64,000 nt of DNA, from contig JAHLEZ010000010.1 of NCBI GenBank assembly GCA_020726505.1, forward strand, positions 124,001 to 188,000, given 5' to 3'. This document shows, in pieces, positions 10,413 through 20,702 of this stretch. Positions within the stretch are counted from its first letter, which is position 1. Every line of letters begins with the position of its first letter. A program made the position numbers and the translations under genes. This DNA is from Leptodontidium sp. MPI-SDFR-AT-0119. Taxonomy: Eukaryota; Ascomycota; Leotiomycetes; Helotiales; Leptodontidiaceae. Below the pieces are notes generated by a model that saw nothing but the letters and a program-made list of their open reading frames with translations, did no database searches and had not been told where the DNA came from.

Positions 10413-13400
10413 CTAGTTCAGATGATCATAATTCCCAGCTTTACCGCCTCCAACAAGTCCTTTGGCCCTTCTCTCTTCGCCTACCAAGAGGGCAAAGAGT
10501 CTCATGGCAACAACCTTCTCCTGCCACCCCGGTACGCATCCTCTGAACTCATCGACAGCTTCCAGGTGCCACTGTTCCAACTTCATCTTCTGATCTCCGC
10601 TAAACACGGTCTTGCCCAGCAGTCTGCTGATCACCCGCGTGGAGTTCCGTCGGCGTCTTGCACTGCTCTCCTTCTCATCACTGGGGAACGGAGAATTATT
10701 ATTCTCTGGTTTCCAGGTCTGCAGAATGTTATCTAGGAGACGCCAGTGGTCTTTCGACCAGGTCCTTGGGGATAATGGGTCGTAAGTCGGCGATTCTGGT
10801 GCCGGGGATGACGAGACAAATGTCACGCCTTTGCTAGGGCTGAGGTTCGAAGAACCCAATCCACCTGAGCCGGCAGAAGGTGTTTTGAGCGGCGAGCGGA
10901 GACACGATTTTGTGGGTGAGGCCAGAGTTGGGAGAGGTGTCTGAAGTACGACGTTGGCGGTTGTGTCAAGGCGTAGAGATTCCGTCCACTTGAGAGTTCT
11001 TGAGTTGGTTACGATTTGGTTCTCTTTATCTGAGCCTGATGATTTGGAGTCAATGCTGCAGTCTGAAGGGGAGACTTGGGCGGAAGGAGTACGCAATGAT
11101 TGAATGGCGTTTGTTCGGCTGAGTGATGAGGTTGCAAGAGGCATCAAGACAGGAGACGACGACTCTGATTCAGAGTACTTGACGGTCTGGTTAGGTTTCT
11201 CAGAGCCACTGAAGAGAGCGGGAACTTTCGATGATACTTTGGCAGGGGAGGAGGCCCGAGGTCGTGGGTTGAATCCCATTTTTTGTGGTATAGGTTTAAA
11301 TTCAACTGATTCGTCTGCTTCTCGCTCATTCAGCTCCGCCGTGGGCTTCTCCTGAGACACTTCGACTTTTCTTGAAGTTGCTTGGATTGAGCGCGGCTGC
11401 CTCTTGAAAATCGATTGCTGGGATCCAGATGAAAGAGTCGGGAGGTCTTTTGGAGGCGATGTTCCTAATAGAGCGGAAAGATCCAGGTTTCCAGTCTCGC
11501 GAGGTCGAGGCTTAAAATTGGCCTTCTGTGGAATCTGGTACTCGGAAAGATCTACGTCTCCATCGTCGCTCAGCTCCTGGGGTATAGTTCGCCGAACCGT
11601 AACAGGTTCTGAGGTGATCTGCTTTCCAAACGATTTGACCGCTGGAAGATTTGCTTCGGGAGGAGAGGACGGCATTTGCGACAGTTCGTCACTGTATACG
11701 AGTCTTTTGCTATTCTTCCTCCATGGGCTAGGTAGCTTGCTCCTCCTGGGTTTCTCATAAACCTCTTTCGGGGCCTCTCGACGCTCGACGACGGGCGATG
11801 ATGAGTTCAGTGTCTCCAGAAGAAGTCCAAAATCCTCGTCTTCATCTTGGCTGCCCGTTGAATTGTCATCTCCGGAGTCGATTACAATGACTTCACTTGC
11901 ATTGGCATTTGCGGCCTCTTGGACGACTGCAGCGCGTTCAGCTGCCCATCGTTGCTCTCCAGAGATTTCTGCTACCGCCGAGTCTCGGGAATTGCCGAAT
12001 ACATCAATGCCATTCCGTGACGATGTGCAATTACCAGGGAGGGGAATTTCTTCCTCTGCTTGCCAGCTCATAGCGTCATCACTGCCAAGGGTTTCGGCTT
12101 GTGCTTTTGTGTTCAGGAGGCGTGGATCCGAATAACGCCTTTGTTGTGGAAGCTCGAGAGTGTACTGCTGTTTCTCTTCTGGAGATGGAGATCTTTGTTG
12201 TGTCGCAGCACTGTTTCGGAACGGGTCATCTTGCTGAGATGATCTTGAATGGCGTTGAGATGAGCTTCCTTCAAAGTGTCCACTAAGATCGAGTCTTGGT
12301 AATGGACCGGCAAGCCTTTCATGCATAGGCGAAGGATATGATCCTTGTGCAATGATAGAAGAAGATCTTCTATCAGCAGCTGGGCTTTTGAAAGGACTAC
12401 CTAGGCTCTGAGATCTACTTCTGGGTGATGACGGTACAAGAATGTCTTGCAGCATACGACCAGCGCGAACAATTGGAGATAAAACTGGACGCTCAGCCTG
12501 CTCTGTTGGAGGTGCAAGTGCGGGCATTCCCCTGCCAATCTGAATAGGCGGCGGCAGTGCTGGGGATGAGAAGATAATCGATGGTGTTTGTGTCATACTC
12601 AGGTTCAATTGGCGATTCTGACGAAGGTGGGCAGTGTATGTATATCTTCGCGGTGCTATCGATGGCGGAGAAGATGGCAAGTGGGAGTGCACCAGAGAGC
12701 TGTCTTGGTTTGAGCTCTGTGTAGAAGCCTGACCTGCGTGCTGTGACGAGATGTTTCCATTCGAACTAGTGTGTTGCTCATTAGAATCGTCCGTAGGAGG
12801 GGATGGGGTCTCTTCAGGAGTCAGGAGTCTGGTTGGTGCTAGATTTGTTGCCTGGGCTTGGGAAGGCGACACGCTGAGTCGAGGAACATGAACATTTAGT
12901 CTGTCAGATGGAGGACGAGTCTGGCAGGCTGCTGCTGGAGTGGCTGCATCCAAAACATTTGTTGGAATGGCCGAAAATGAATCCTCGTACTGATCGTTTA
13001 CACTCAAGTTTACCGCCGATAGTCTCTTCTCTGGCAATTTTCGGTGCGGTGTTGCTGCTTCGAGTATCTCGGGTGCAACGCTCGAGAACGAGTCATTGCC
13101 AGGAGTATTTTGAGAAATCAACTTCGATACTTGAGATTTCCGAGCTGGAGTGGCAGCCTGCAGCACCGCAGGTGGGATACTTGAGAAGGAGTCATCTGCT
13201 CGCGCTTTCTGGACAGACAAGAGTCTTGGATTTTGCGGCTTTCCAGGTGTAGCTGCTTCGAGGACAGCCTCCGGAATAGCTGAGAATGAATCATCATAAG
13301 CCGCCTCCTCCTCTCGAACTGCAAGTAGTGACTTGTTTTTGACTTGGCCAGATTGTTGCTTCTCTGGCTGGTTTGCAGGACTACTGTAGTGCTCCCGTAA

Positions 13401-14591
13401 CGAAGGCACAGAGTCGACTGAGATCATACTGAATCCTTCGCTCTCAAGGATTGTGTCAAAGTCTCGATACTGGTCAATATCATCTCCATCTTCTTCGTTG
13501 TATTGATCCTCTGCATAACCATCATGATCTGACACTACAGACCCTCGTCGCTCCGAATCTGGGATAGGAACGTTTGCCACGCTTTGATCTTCGAAGGTTG
13601 ATTTCGCTGGTGATACGGACGGTGATGGATAGCTATCGGCTCTACGTCTTGAACTAGAGGGCTGTGGAGCTTCAATTGCATGCGGACTTGACCAACCAAG
13701 TCGTCGAGGCGTCTCGTCACCCGGATCAAATCGCGCGATCACAACATCTTCCTCCATTCCCCCAATTGTGGTGGTTGATCGGATTGTAGAGTATGGAGAG
13801 GCATGGCTTTGTGAGTTTGAGTCGATAGGCTCCAGAGCTCCGTCGTTCTCGTAATCCTCAAAATCTTGTTCCTGGTCCTCCACGTTTCCTTGACAGCTCT
13901 CGTCCTCCAGCACCTCGACCTCTTCAAGTACCTGAGCCTTTCTGCGACCCTTGCCCTTCTTACCCGCCGCACTTGACGCAGGCTTGGAGACAGTCGCTGG
14001 TGTAGAGCCCCGTCTTCCCTTCGTAGACCTAGACCTGGACTTCGACCTTCCTTTCCCTCTGCCAATCTCAACTCCCTTGCCAATCTGGAAATTTATGTCT
14101 TCGTCATCGTCACCGTCTACTAGCGAACCAATGGATTTCCTCCTGTTCTTCTGAGTTGGCGTGCTGGCACGTCCAGGCTTTTTTGCAAGCACGGGAGTTC
14201 CAATTGACTTCCTGGGCCGGCCCCTGCCACGCTTTTGAGTAACAGCTTGAGGGGCTTCGCCCTCCGAGTCTGACAGACCCTTCAGCGGAACCGTAGTCGT
14301 AGTTGTTCGCTCTCTCCTTCGATTCGTAGGTGCTCGCGTTGGAGACACAGAAGGCCGATTGAAGTGTGGATATGCATTTTCCGCGTCTGATTCTCCAGCT
14401 TCCACCGTGACACGAATCTTCTGTGGTGACAAGCTGTTCCCAACATCCAACTCGAAGGTCTGCTTCTTCGGCGAGCTTCCTTGGAGGGGTAAGCTGCGTC
14501 GGGCTCGCGACGAGCGTCGAGGTTTCGCGGGAGATTGGTACGTGGGAGAGTCGTTGAGAGGATCTGGAGAGGATAACATTGCTTCGTTCAT
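10413..14591 (-). CDS. Large AT-hook nuclear protein with internal repeats, function unknown
   Basis: A single open exon encodes 1392 aa. The N-terminal third is basic and serine/proline-rich, with an AT-hook core GRGRPRK at residues 122-128, which suggests minor-groove binding to AT-rich DNA in the nucleus. Acidic patches follow. Around residues 425-570 four spaced copies of a motif close to D(D/E)SFS(A/S)xxxx(V/I)LxAATP occur. Two copies of IPQKxxFxPRPR lie near residues ~1040-1150. The last ~110 residues form a more ordered, conserved-looking segment (SPRTWSKDHWRLLDNILQTW, SRLLGKTVFSGDQKMKLEQW, GWQEKVVAMRLFALLVGEER). Many SP/TP sites suggest regulation by proline-directed kinases. I do not recognise an orthologue with an assigned role. 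Chromatin or cell-cycle function is only an inference from composition. The start is chosen as the first ATG of the frame. Confidence 0.8.
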   Translation of the reverse strand: MNEAMLSSPDPLNDSPTYQSPAKPRRSSRARRSLPLQGSSPKKQTFELDVGNSLSPQKIRVTVEAGESDAENAYPHFNRPSVSPTRAPTNRRRERTTTTTVPLKGLSDSEGEAPQAVTQKRGRGRPRKSIGTPVLAKKPGRASTPTQKNRRKSIGSLVDGDDDEDINFQIGKGVEIGRGKGRSKSRSRSTKGRRGSTPATVSKPASSAAGKKGKGRRKAQVLEEVEVLEDESCQGNVEDQEQDFEDYENDGALEPIDSNSQSHASPYSTIRSTTTIGGMEEDVVIARFDPGDETPRRLGWSSPHAIEAPQPSSSRRRADSYPSPSVSPAKSTFEDQSVANVPIPDSERRGSVVSDHDGYAEDQYNEEDGDDIDQYRDFDTILESEGFSMISVDSVPSLREHYSSPANQPEKQQSGQVKNKSLLAVREEEAAYDDSFSAIPEAVLEAATPGKPQNPRLLSVQKARADDSFSSIPPAVLQAATPARKSQVSKLISQNTPGNDSFSSVAPEILEAATPHRKLPEKRLSAVNLSVNDQYEDSFSAIPTNVLDAATPAAACQTRPPSDRLNVHVPRLSVSPSQAQATNLAPTRLLTPEETPSPPTDDSNEQHTSSNGNISSQHAGQASTQSSNQDSSLVHSHLPSSPPSIAPRRYTYTAHLRQNRQLNLSMTQTPSIIFSSPALPPPIQIGRGMPALAPPTEQAERPVLSPIVRAGRMLQDILVPSSPRSRSQSLGSPFKSPAADRRSSSIIAQGSYPSPMHERLAGPLPRLDLSGHFEGSSSQRHSRSSQQDDPFRNSAATQQRSPSPEEKQQYTLELPQQRRYSDPRLLNTKAQAETLGSDDAMSWQAEEEIPLPGNCTSSRNGIDVFGNSRDSAVAEISGEQRWAAERAAVVQEAANANASEVIVIDSGDDNSTGSQDEDEDFGLLLETLNSSSPVVERREAPKEVYEKPRRSKLPSPWRKNSKRLVYSDELSQMPSSPPEANLPAVKSFGKQITSEPVTVRRTIPQELSDDGDVDLSEYQIPQKANFKPRPRETGNLDLSALLGTSPPKDLPTLSSGSQQSIFKRQPRSIQATSRKVEVSQEKPTAELNEREADESVEFKPIPQKMGFNPRPRASSPAKVSSKVPALFSGSEKPNQTVKYSESESSSPVLMPLATSSLSRTNAIQSLRTPSAQVSPSDCSIDSKSSGSDKENQIVTNSRTLKWTESLRLDTTANVVLQTPLPTLASPTKSCLRSPLKTPSAGSGGLGSSNLSPSKGVTFVSSSPAPESPTYDPLSPRTWSKDHWRLLDNILQTWKPENNNSPFPSDEKESSARRRRNSTRVISRLLGKTVFSGDQKMKLEQWHLEAVDEFRGCVPGWQEKVVAMRLFALLVGEERRAKGLVGGGKAGNYDHLN

Positions 14592-15827
14592 GTTTACCGC
14601 TGCCGCATAGGAATTGTCGTGTGTGTTGTTTATGTTTGTTCTAAAGTCGCGTCGGATGAAGTGAGACGCGATGGATAGCGAGTGGATGCTAAGCTCATTT
14701 ATGTAGGAAATGTGAAGCTTTCATAATTGCGGTGTTTCATTTCAAGGATCATGTTTTGGGCCGAGCTGGATTTGTTTACTTTTAGCGCCAGTCCCACGCG
14801 TTCACGTGCTCCACGTCTGGCATATTTGCCACTGCGGCTCTGCTTCATGAGAACTCACCCAGCAGTCATCTTGCTACCTCACTTGCTGATGGATGCTTAC
14901 AGATGCGATATATTTTGTAGGGTTACTTTTCAAACTCTCAAAATAGTGCTTCAACAGTCCTTGCATAGTCCAGGACGACCGTACCGCGACGGAGCTGCTG
15001 ACCGATCTAATTGACATTTCCCAGCGAAAATGTAGAACAACGGAAATCGACTTCAACACAGAAATCATTTGGGCATAAATTTCTGTGTTGGAAAGGAACC
15101 CCGAGGAACAGGAGGACATACTTCGTCATTACCGCATTGCATCATTTGTATCTCTATTTTAATTCTTGGGGAGGAACTCTGTGTCTTTGGAACATCTCAT
15201 CAAGCTGCGCTTTTTTCCAAAATCTGTCTGAAAATGGGACATAATCAACAGTCTATGCTTAGGGGTGCCGACTATGTGTGGTGTTAATGTGGTTGGTAAT
15301 CAAAGTTGGTCGTCTCACTTCGCAGGGCGTGTCTCTCCACTTAATTCCCCAACGTCATATTTCTTTATTTACACACCTTTTCTTGATCCACCATGCCATT
15401 TTCCTCCAAGCACCACTGAAATCCCACCTGATTTTGCCACACCAGGGGGGCTTTATTTACCGACCCCGGATTCCATTGCGTGCTTTTCGGAAATAACAAC
15501 GCCCTTCTTCTTCAACGAATAACATATCGTCTTCCTTCCACCCTCGGCAGACTCGCAGCGGGGATATCTCGATGATTTTGTAATCCTCAATTGGATTTAT
15601 AACAAGTCCTGACACCAGCTTCGTCTGACACTAATCGTCGAAGTATATATTGCTATTCCCCTCTCCCTAGCTGACATCCACATCATCTCCATACCAGCAT
15701 TCAATCAGTTCCTTTCAATACTACTAGCACTGACCAGTCTTCAACAACGTTTAAGACAGCTTCAACAAGATATATTCACACCTTCAGCACATACCGCACA
15801 GCTTTTAGGGCTACCAAAAACCAAATC
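14592..15827. other. Divergent promoter region (AT-hook gene / CmcJ-like gene)
   Basis: About 1.2 kb lies between divergent genes, with no supported gene. The ~170 bp before 15828 are CT/CA-rich and look like a fungal 5' leader, with TATATATTG-like sequence near 15645. Confidence 0.55.
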
Positions 15828-16754
15828 ATGACGACCGCAGCACCTCAATATGCCACTGCGGCACATAACCTCTCTCAATCAGCACGCGTCGAAGCAGCCT
15901 ATACCAATGACAGCAGCTCAAGCACATTCATACCCCGTGGCGACACCACCGTAACACTGAACTACTTCCGACCACCAGAAGATAGCTCAGCGCCCTACAA
16001 CTACGTCGAGAAGCAAGCCGACGGGCACCAGCGCAACTTCGGAGACTTCGACATCCAGCTCCCCATCCGCGACATTCGCGGCCGTGAAAACGAATACAAC
16101 CTCGACAAAGACGCCTTCCAAGTCGTATCCGGTCTCCCCGAGTCCGCCGAGCGAGATTTCGTCGACGATGCATCCATCAAAGAGAAATACTACCCAGAAG
16201 TCGAGAAATTGATCTTGGATAATGTCGAAGGGAGCAACCGCGTCTTTATCTTCGACCACACGATCCGCCGCTCGAATCCTAATGCTCCTAGAGCCCCAGT
16301 AACGAGAGTACATATCGACCAGACGAAGAAGTCTGCCACGGACAGGGTACACCACCATCTCCCTGAGGAAGCCGAGAAGTTGTTGCAGGGTCGATACCGC
16401 ATCATCAATATCTGGCGTCCGTTGAACGGACCGGTTCAAGCTTCGCCTCTTGGTTTCGCTAGCTCATCGTCGTTGAAAGATGAGGATCTTATTCCTATCG
16501 AACATAGATACCCAGACCGAACTGGCGAGACGGCAGGTATTAGGTATAATGCAAGTCAAAAATGGCATTATTTGTCGGGAATGAGGAATGATGAGAGATT
16601 GTTCCTCGAGTGTTTTGATTCTGAGGCAACGAAGCCTGGCACGAAGGTGTTGGGTGGAAGAGTTCCACATACTGCTTTCCAGGACCCAAGGACGCCGAAA
16701 AATGCTGTGGGCAGAGAGAGCATTGAGGTCAGGGCTCTTGTTTTTGGTCCATGA
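15828..16754 (+). CDS. CmcJ/asaB-like hydroxylase/desaturase (GA4-desaturase family)
   Basis: A single exon encodes 308 aa, starting at ATCATGACG after a CT-rich leader. It has the features of the fungal family named after cephamycin CmcJ, Aspergillus AsaB and gibberellin GA4 desaturase. These include TLNYFRPPEDSSAPYNYVE near the N-terminus, RVHIDQT (an HxD-type metal site), the core RYRIINIWRPLNGPVQASPL, and the C-terminal HTAFQDP followed by RESIEVRALVF. The H-x-D..H..R-x-S pattern fits a non-haem Fe(II)/2-oxoglutarate oxygenase. Family members tailor secondary metabolites, but no biosynthetic core gene is adjacent, so the substrate is unknown. No signal peptide is seen; the protein is probably cytosolic. 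Confidence 0.85.
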   Translation: MTTAAPQYATAAHNLSQSARVEAAYTNDSSSSTFIPRGDTTVTLNYFRPPEDSSAPYNYVEKQADGHQRNFGDFDIQLPIRDIRGRENEYNLDKDAFQVVSGLPESAERDFVDDASIKEKYYPEVEKLILDNVEGSNRVFIFDHTIRRSNPNAPRAPVTRVHIDQTKKSATDRVHHHLPEEAEKLLQGRYRIINIWRPLNGPVQASPLGFASSSSLKDEDLIPIEHRYPDRTGETAGIRYNASQKWHYLSGMRNDERLFLECFDSEATKPGTKVLGGRVPHTAFQDPRTPKNAVGRESIEVRALVFGP

Positions 16755-17829
16755 GAAGTTAGATTTGGTTTGATATAGGAGCGTGTTTGAATATTTAGCA
16801 ACGGATTACGAATTGAATGCATGTATGAATCAATGTTTCTTAGATCCATGCTTCAGGTGATGAGCGAATAGCCATGTCAAAGGTCCCAAGCGGGACACTT
16901 CCTCGGAGTCTTCTCGGTCTCCAACGGTCGGTGGCTGGGTTGAAAGCGAAAACCTCTATTCTGACAGGATCAATGTCAAAAAGTCACTTGACGACATTGA
17001 CTTCAATATTATCCACAAACCAATATTCTCCTAGTCATACTCAGAGCCAATGTCGACCAGCGATTCTATCCATCTCCTCTACCCCTCCCCCGAATAGCTA
17101 CATAAACCCAGTCCCGACCCCAAGTCTACTCATCAACGACACCTTTATCTTCACAACGCAAAAGAATATTGCCAGCTATGGTTCAGAGCTGGATTCTAGC
17201 GAATACACTCACAAAAAATTTGTTTTCTGGTGCTCCCAGTGGGATGTAGCCTTCATTATTGTTTGAAGTACCCCAGTTGCTGTAGACAAGTCCCGGGGCC
17301 TGTATTTTTCAGTTATTGTTTTGGTGACCATGGAACGCGTGTTATAGAGATATGGCAGCAAGGTGATGCTTGTGTCTGGTAGTAAAGACCAAAAGCTCGC
17401 TCATTTCGGATCCTCAAAACGGGCAGAGAATAAATGGTGGGAAAGGCAAGAACTAATTAAGGGCAGTTTGCCATTCTATTCGTATCATGATTATTTAATG
17501 CTTTTCAGCGCAGATCATTGAATACAGTGTTGAAGTATCCTCTGGAGACTAAGTCTTAAAAACTATCATCGTCTTAGTCCTAAGAATATCCCATGACATC
17601 GGACGATAAAAGATGATGAAAGAGTATCGTTCACCAGGCCGGGATCGGATGGGAAATTTCAAACCCAGAATTAGAAACGCGAATCTCAATCCAAACAAAC
17701 GACAGTCACAAGGTACAAGTTCCAGAAAGGTGAACTCTTGCTCTCATCCCAAAAGAAACCCCTTCAAAATGGAGGGCTCGTCTATCTTTCAATCACTTCC
17801 CCCCAACACAAAATCAATACGCCATAACA
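16755..17829. other. Intergenic region
   Basis: About 1.1 kb contains short unrecognised open frames (16874-17266, 17613-18071) but no supported gene. The last part before 17830 is CA-rich and likely a 5' leader. Confidence 0.5.
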
Positions 17830-18661
17830 ATGCCTCTCAAAGTCCGTGGAAAGATCGAGTCCGAAAGCACGCACCAAACACAACAAACTCCTGCTCCTCT
17901 CCGCCACAAGAGAAGCTCCCTGTTGAACCCATTCCGCTCACGATCATCTTCAGAGCAACTCAGACAGAAAGCAGCTACTCCAACCATACCAGAAACAGTG
18001 CCAGAAGTGCGAGAGGGTCCTATCCTGAAGTCCTCGTCGTCGGCGATGTTCATTTCGAAGATGAAGTCTGAGTTATTCCTCTCAATTCAAACGCGTAAGT
18101 ACCCCAAAGGTACCTTCTCATCACACACAATGACCCAATCAATAAACGGGCATTAACGGATATCCATAGGCACAAGAAGCCTACCTAGACGGCGACCTCA
18201 ACCTCTGCCAACACCGCTGCATCGAACTCCTCGAAACACCAGCTCTCCACTTCGACACGCGCATCGAAACTCTCCAACTCCTAGCCACCATCGTGCCTCT
18301 CCCTGTAGCGCAAGAACACCTCTCAGACGCTTTATGTCTTCTTGATCTAGCTGTTGAGAGGGGAGGTATTGCGCCCAGTCAGATGCAATCCCTCCTCGGT
18401 TTGAGGATCACGACACTTGATATCCTGGCTAGACTTGGGAAAGAGATTGTTAACGCGGGGAGAGAGGAGGAGGAGTTGGACTGGAAGGCGAAGGGCTCGT
18501 TGAGGGTTCATAGGAGGAGGTATGTTGGTGCGTTTCTAGCGAAGGAAGTGAGAGTTTGACTGATGAGTTTTAGGGCGAGTAAGTTTAACGTGAGGGCGAA
18601 GATCATTTATCAGCCGCTAGATACTCAGGTAGCGCAGTCTATGCCGTTGCATCAGTTTTAG
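17830..18661 (+). CDS. Conserved-looking hypothetical protein, three exons
   Basis: The start at 17830 (AACAATGCC context) opens an S/R/P-rich, probably disordered N-terminus (MPLKVRGKIESES..). A donor GTAAGT follows 18094. The second exon begins near 18177: an AAG acceptor keeps frame, whereas the better-looking TAG at 18169 would not. It runs to 18519 and encodes a helical segment: AYLDGDLNLCQHRCIELLE, then PVAQEHLSDALCLLDLAVE, then LGLRITTLDILARLGKEIV. After the intron 18520-18573 (GTATGT..TTTTAG), exon 3 (18574-18661) ends VRAKIIYQPLDTQVAQSMPLHQF. The helical part could be a TPR-like fold. I do not recognise the family. The first intron acceptor is uncertain by a few codons. Confidence 0.65.
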
Positions 18662-19569
18662 AAGGTATGAGAAGCATAGCATAAGCCTGAAAGCAGGCCA
18701 AGATGTACGAGAAGCTAGGCTGGTAGCTGGGTCATTACGGTGGTGGATGTAGCTCCTTTATTGACAGATGGATTCAAAGCATTGCATTGCAGGAATAATA
18801 GCAGACTCATTGAGTCTCATTTTCGTTTTCGATGACATTTTCCATGGCAAAATGACCCGTTAATGAGTATTTAAGATGCGACGGACTTTATTATAAGTAC
18901 CGAACTCTTCTATTCCTGGAATAAGTGAGAGAAAGCTTCTTCATAGAATATCTTGGCACTTCTTCCCTTTTCTCGTTCGCTTAGTTGAATCAACATTGAC
19001 TCGAGTTCCGTTTATTTGAGAAACTTTGAACCACTTTTACAGTGCTTTTTTTTCATACACTATACAATTGGACTGCTTGTTGAAATTACTGCCACTTCGT
19101 ATTGGCTTGAATAAATCCTTTCATATTACTAAGGTTGCACCCACGACCCGTTGCCACCAAACTTCTACTATATTTGCTTATTGGTGGAAGAGAAAGTAGA
19201 ATAAAGATATAACGCCGTTATCCATTATAGTGAGGTCCTGGTCTTTCGATCGTAGACCGATGATATATATACTTTCTTAGATACATGTTTTTCGCTCCCC
19301 AAGATACTTCACTTCGGGACTCGATTTTGTACGTTGAGGCCACCAAGAAGCCCGAGGGGGAAAAACACAAGAAGAAAATTGGCGCGGACAGTACCCAATT
19401 ATCCAGATTAATCCTCACAATTCAAGGTCGGCGGTTTCTACCCCGGATTTACCTCTCTTGGTCAAATCGGCACTAGTCCTCGGCACAAAATCCTCAGCCT
19501 TGCTTGTTTGCCTTGCCTCCCTCCCCACCTCATAATCAAACATCAAACTCCCAACCACAACCACCAAAA
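18662..19569. other. Intergenic region upstream of the Hub1-like gene
   Basis: No gene is supported. The stretch is AT-rich in its middle part and CA/CT-rich in the last ~60 bp before the ATG. Confidence 0.5.
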
Positions 19570-20250
19570 ATGGCAGACCGCAGATCCCGCTCACGCTCAC
19601 CATCAGGGCCCTCCAAACGAAGACGAAGCCGCTCCCCACCTCGCCGCTCCGACAACGACAAAGAACGCACTCGAGACCGTCGCGATAAACCACGAGGTGG
19701 CGGCGGAGGGGGCTTCAGATGGAAGGAGAAGCGCAGCACCAACGACGAAGGCGAAGGCAGCGGAAAGAGATTAGAGCGCGGCTATCGCAATCGATCAAGG
19801 TCCCCACGACGGGATAGAGAGAAGGTCGAAACCAAAGAGAGCAAGGAGTCCAAACCACCAAACAAGGGCAACTCGGTGGAAGACAAATTCGGCGTCGCAG
19901 ACAAATTCGGGCCTTCGAAAGCGAAGAAGGCGGAGGAGGGTAATACGGATACACCGCCTGAGCGTGCACCTCCAGCTGCTTCTTCAGCGCCGCAAGTTGT
20001 GAATCATGGCGAACCGATGATTATCGTGCATGTTAATGATCGGTTAGGAACAAAGGCTGCGATTCCGTGTTTGGCGTCGGATCCGATTAAATTGTTCAAG
20101 GCGCAGGTTGCAGCGAGGATTGGGAGACAACCACATGAGATTTTGTTGAAGAGGCAAGGGGAGAGGCCGTTTAAGGACCAGTTGACGTTGGAGGATTATG
20201 GGGTTAGTAATGGGGTGCAGATTGATCTGGAGATTGATACTGGGGAGTAG
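19570..20250 (+). CDS. hub1: Hub1/UBL5-type ubiquitin-like protein with N-terminal RS-rich extension
   Basis: A single exon encodes 226 aa; the start at 19570 follows ACCAAAA. Residues ~1-90 are rich in RS/RD/SR dipeptides and glycine (RSRSRSPSGPSKRRRSRSPP), as in splicing factors. Residues ~150-226 match Hub1/UBL5: IIVHVNDRLGTKAAIPCLAS, then a helix, then ILLKRQGERPFKDQLTLEDY and GVSNGVQIDLEI. In the family Hub1 is a ~73-aa protein that binds HIND elements (Snu66, Prp38) in the U4/U6.U5 tri-snRNP and affects splicing without classical conjugation. Here the C-terminus is DTGE rather than the usual YY, and there is no GG. The RS extension would place the UBL among spliceosomal RS proteins, an inference consistent with Hub1 function. 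Confidence 0.85.
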   Translation: MADRRSRSRSPSGPSKRRRSRSPPRRSDNDKERTRDRRDKPRGGGGGGFRWKEKRSTNDEGEGSGKRLERGYRNRSRSPRRDREKVETKESKESKPPNKGNSVEDKFGVADKFGPSKAKKAEEGNTDTPPERAPPAASSAPQVVNHGEPMIIVHVNDRLGTKAAIPCLASDPIKLFKAQVAARIGRQPHEILLKRQGERPFKDQLTLEDYGVSNGVQIDLEIDTGE

Positions 20251-20702
20251 GATTGCTATGGATGGAGGGATGGAATTGGCGTCGAGAATGGAAAATTGAA
20301 GGCAAAAACTCGAGAGCTAGAATCACCAGATTTCTAAGTAATGTACAATACATGCAGACATTGAGGCTGGGATAAAGGGAGATCTTGATGTCGTCTGAGC
20401 GAGAGAAGACAAAAGCATTTGGAGCAATTCACGTCGGTTTTGCCAATTTCTCTAAATATTGACTGGTGAGATAGATGCATTGTAAACCTGCGTTCTTCAT
20501 GAAATAGAGCAGTTTACTCCAAAGTGACCCACACAGCTTCATCTTGTCAGCCTCGAGGAGAAGCCTCGAAGCCTCGAAGTTCTTCTTATCGATAAGCTTC
20601 CCCCAGCAGCCTTCTCAAGTCTCCAACCTCACTCACAACATTCAACTCTCTCGACAACACCCAAACAACAACACCAATGCCTCAATCTACCATCCAGCAG
20701 AA
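20251..20702. other. Spacer between the Hub1-like gene and gpi15
   Basis: The gap is about 450 bp. The frame of the next gene is open back to 20544, but the CT/CA-rich sequence before 20703 looks like a 5' leader. Confidence 0.5.

Noticed and set aside
5004..16754. Secondary-metabolite gene cluster around the synthetase and the CmcJ-like oxygenase
   Set aside because: The two genes are about 10 kb apart, separated by a transposon and an unrelated nuclear protein gene. No transporter, regulator or other tailoring gene lies between them.
17613..18071. 152-codon open frame overlapping the hypothetical gene at 17830
   Set aside because: The other frame (from 17830) joins in phase to the conserved-looking helical exon; this one does not.
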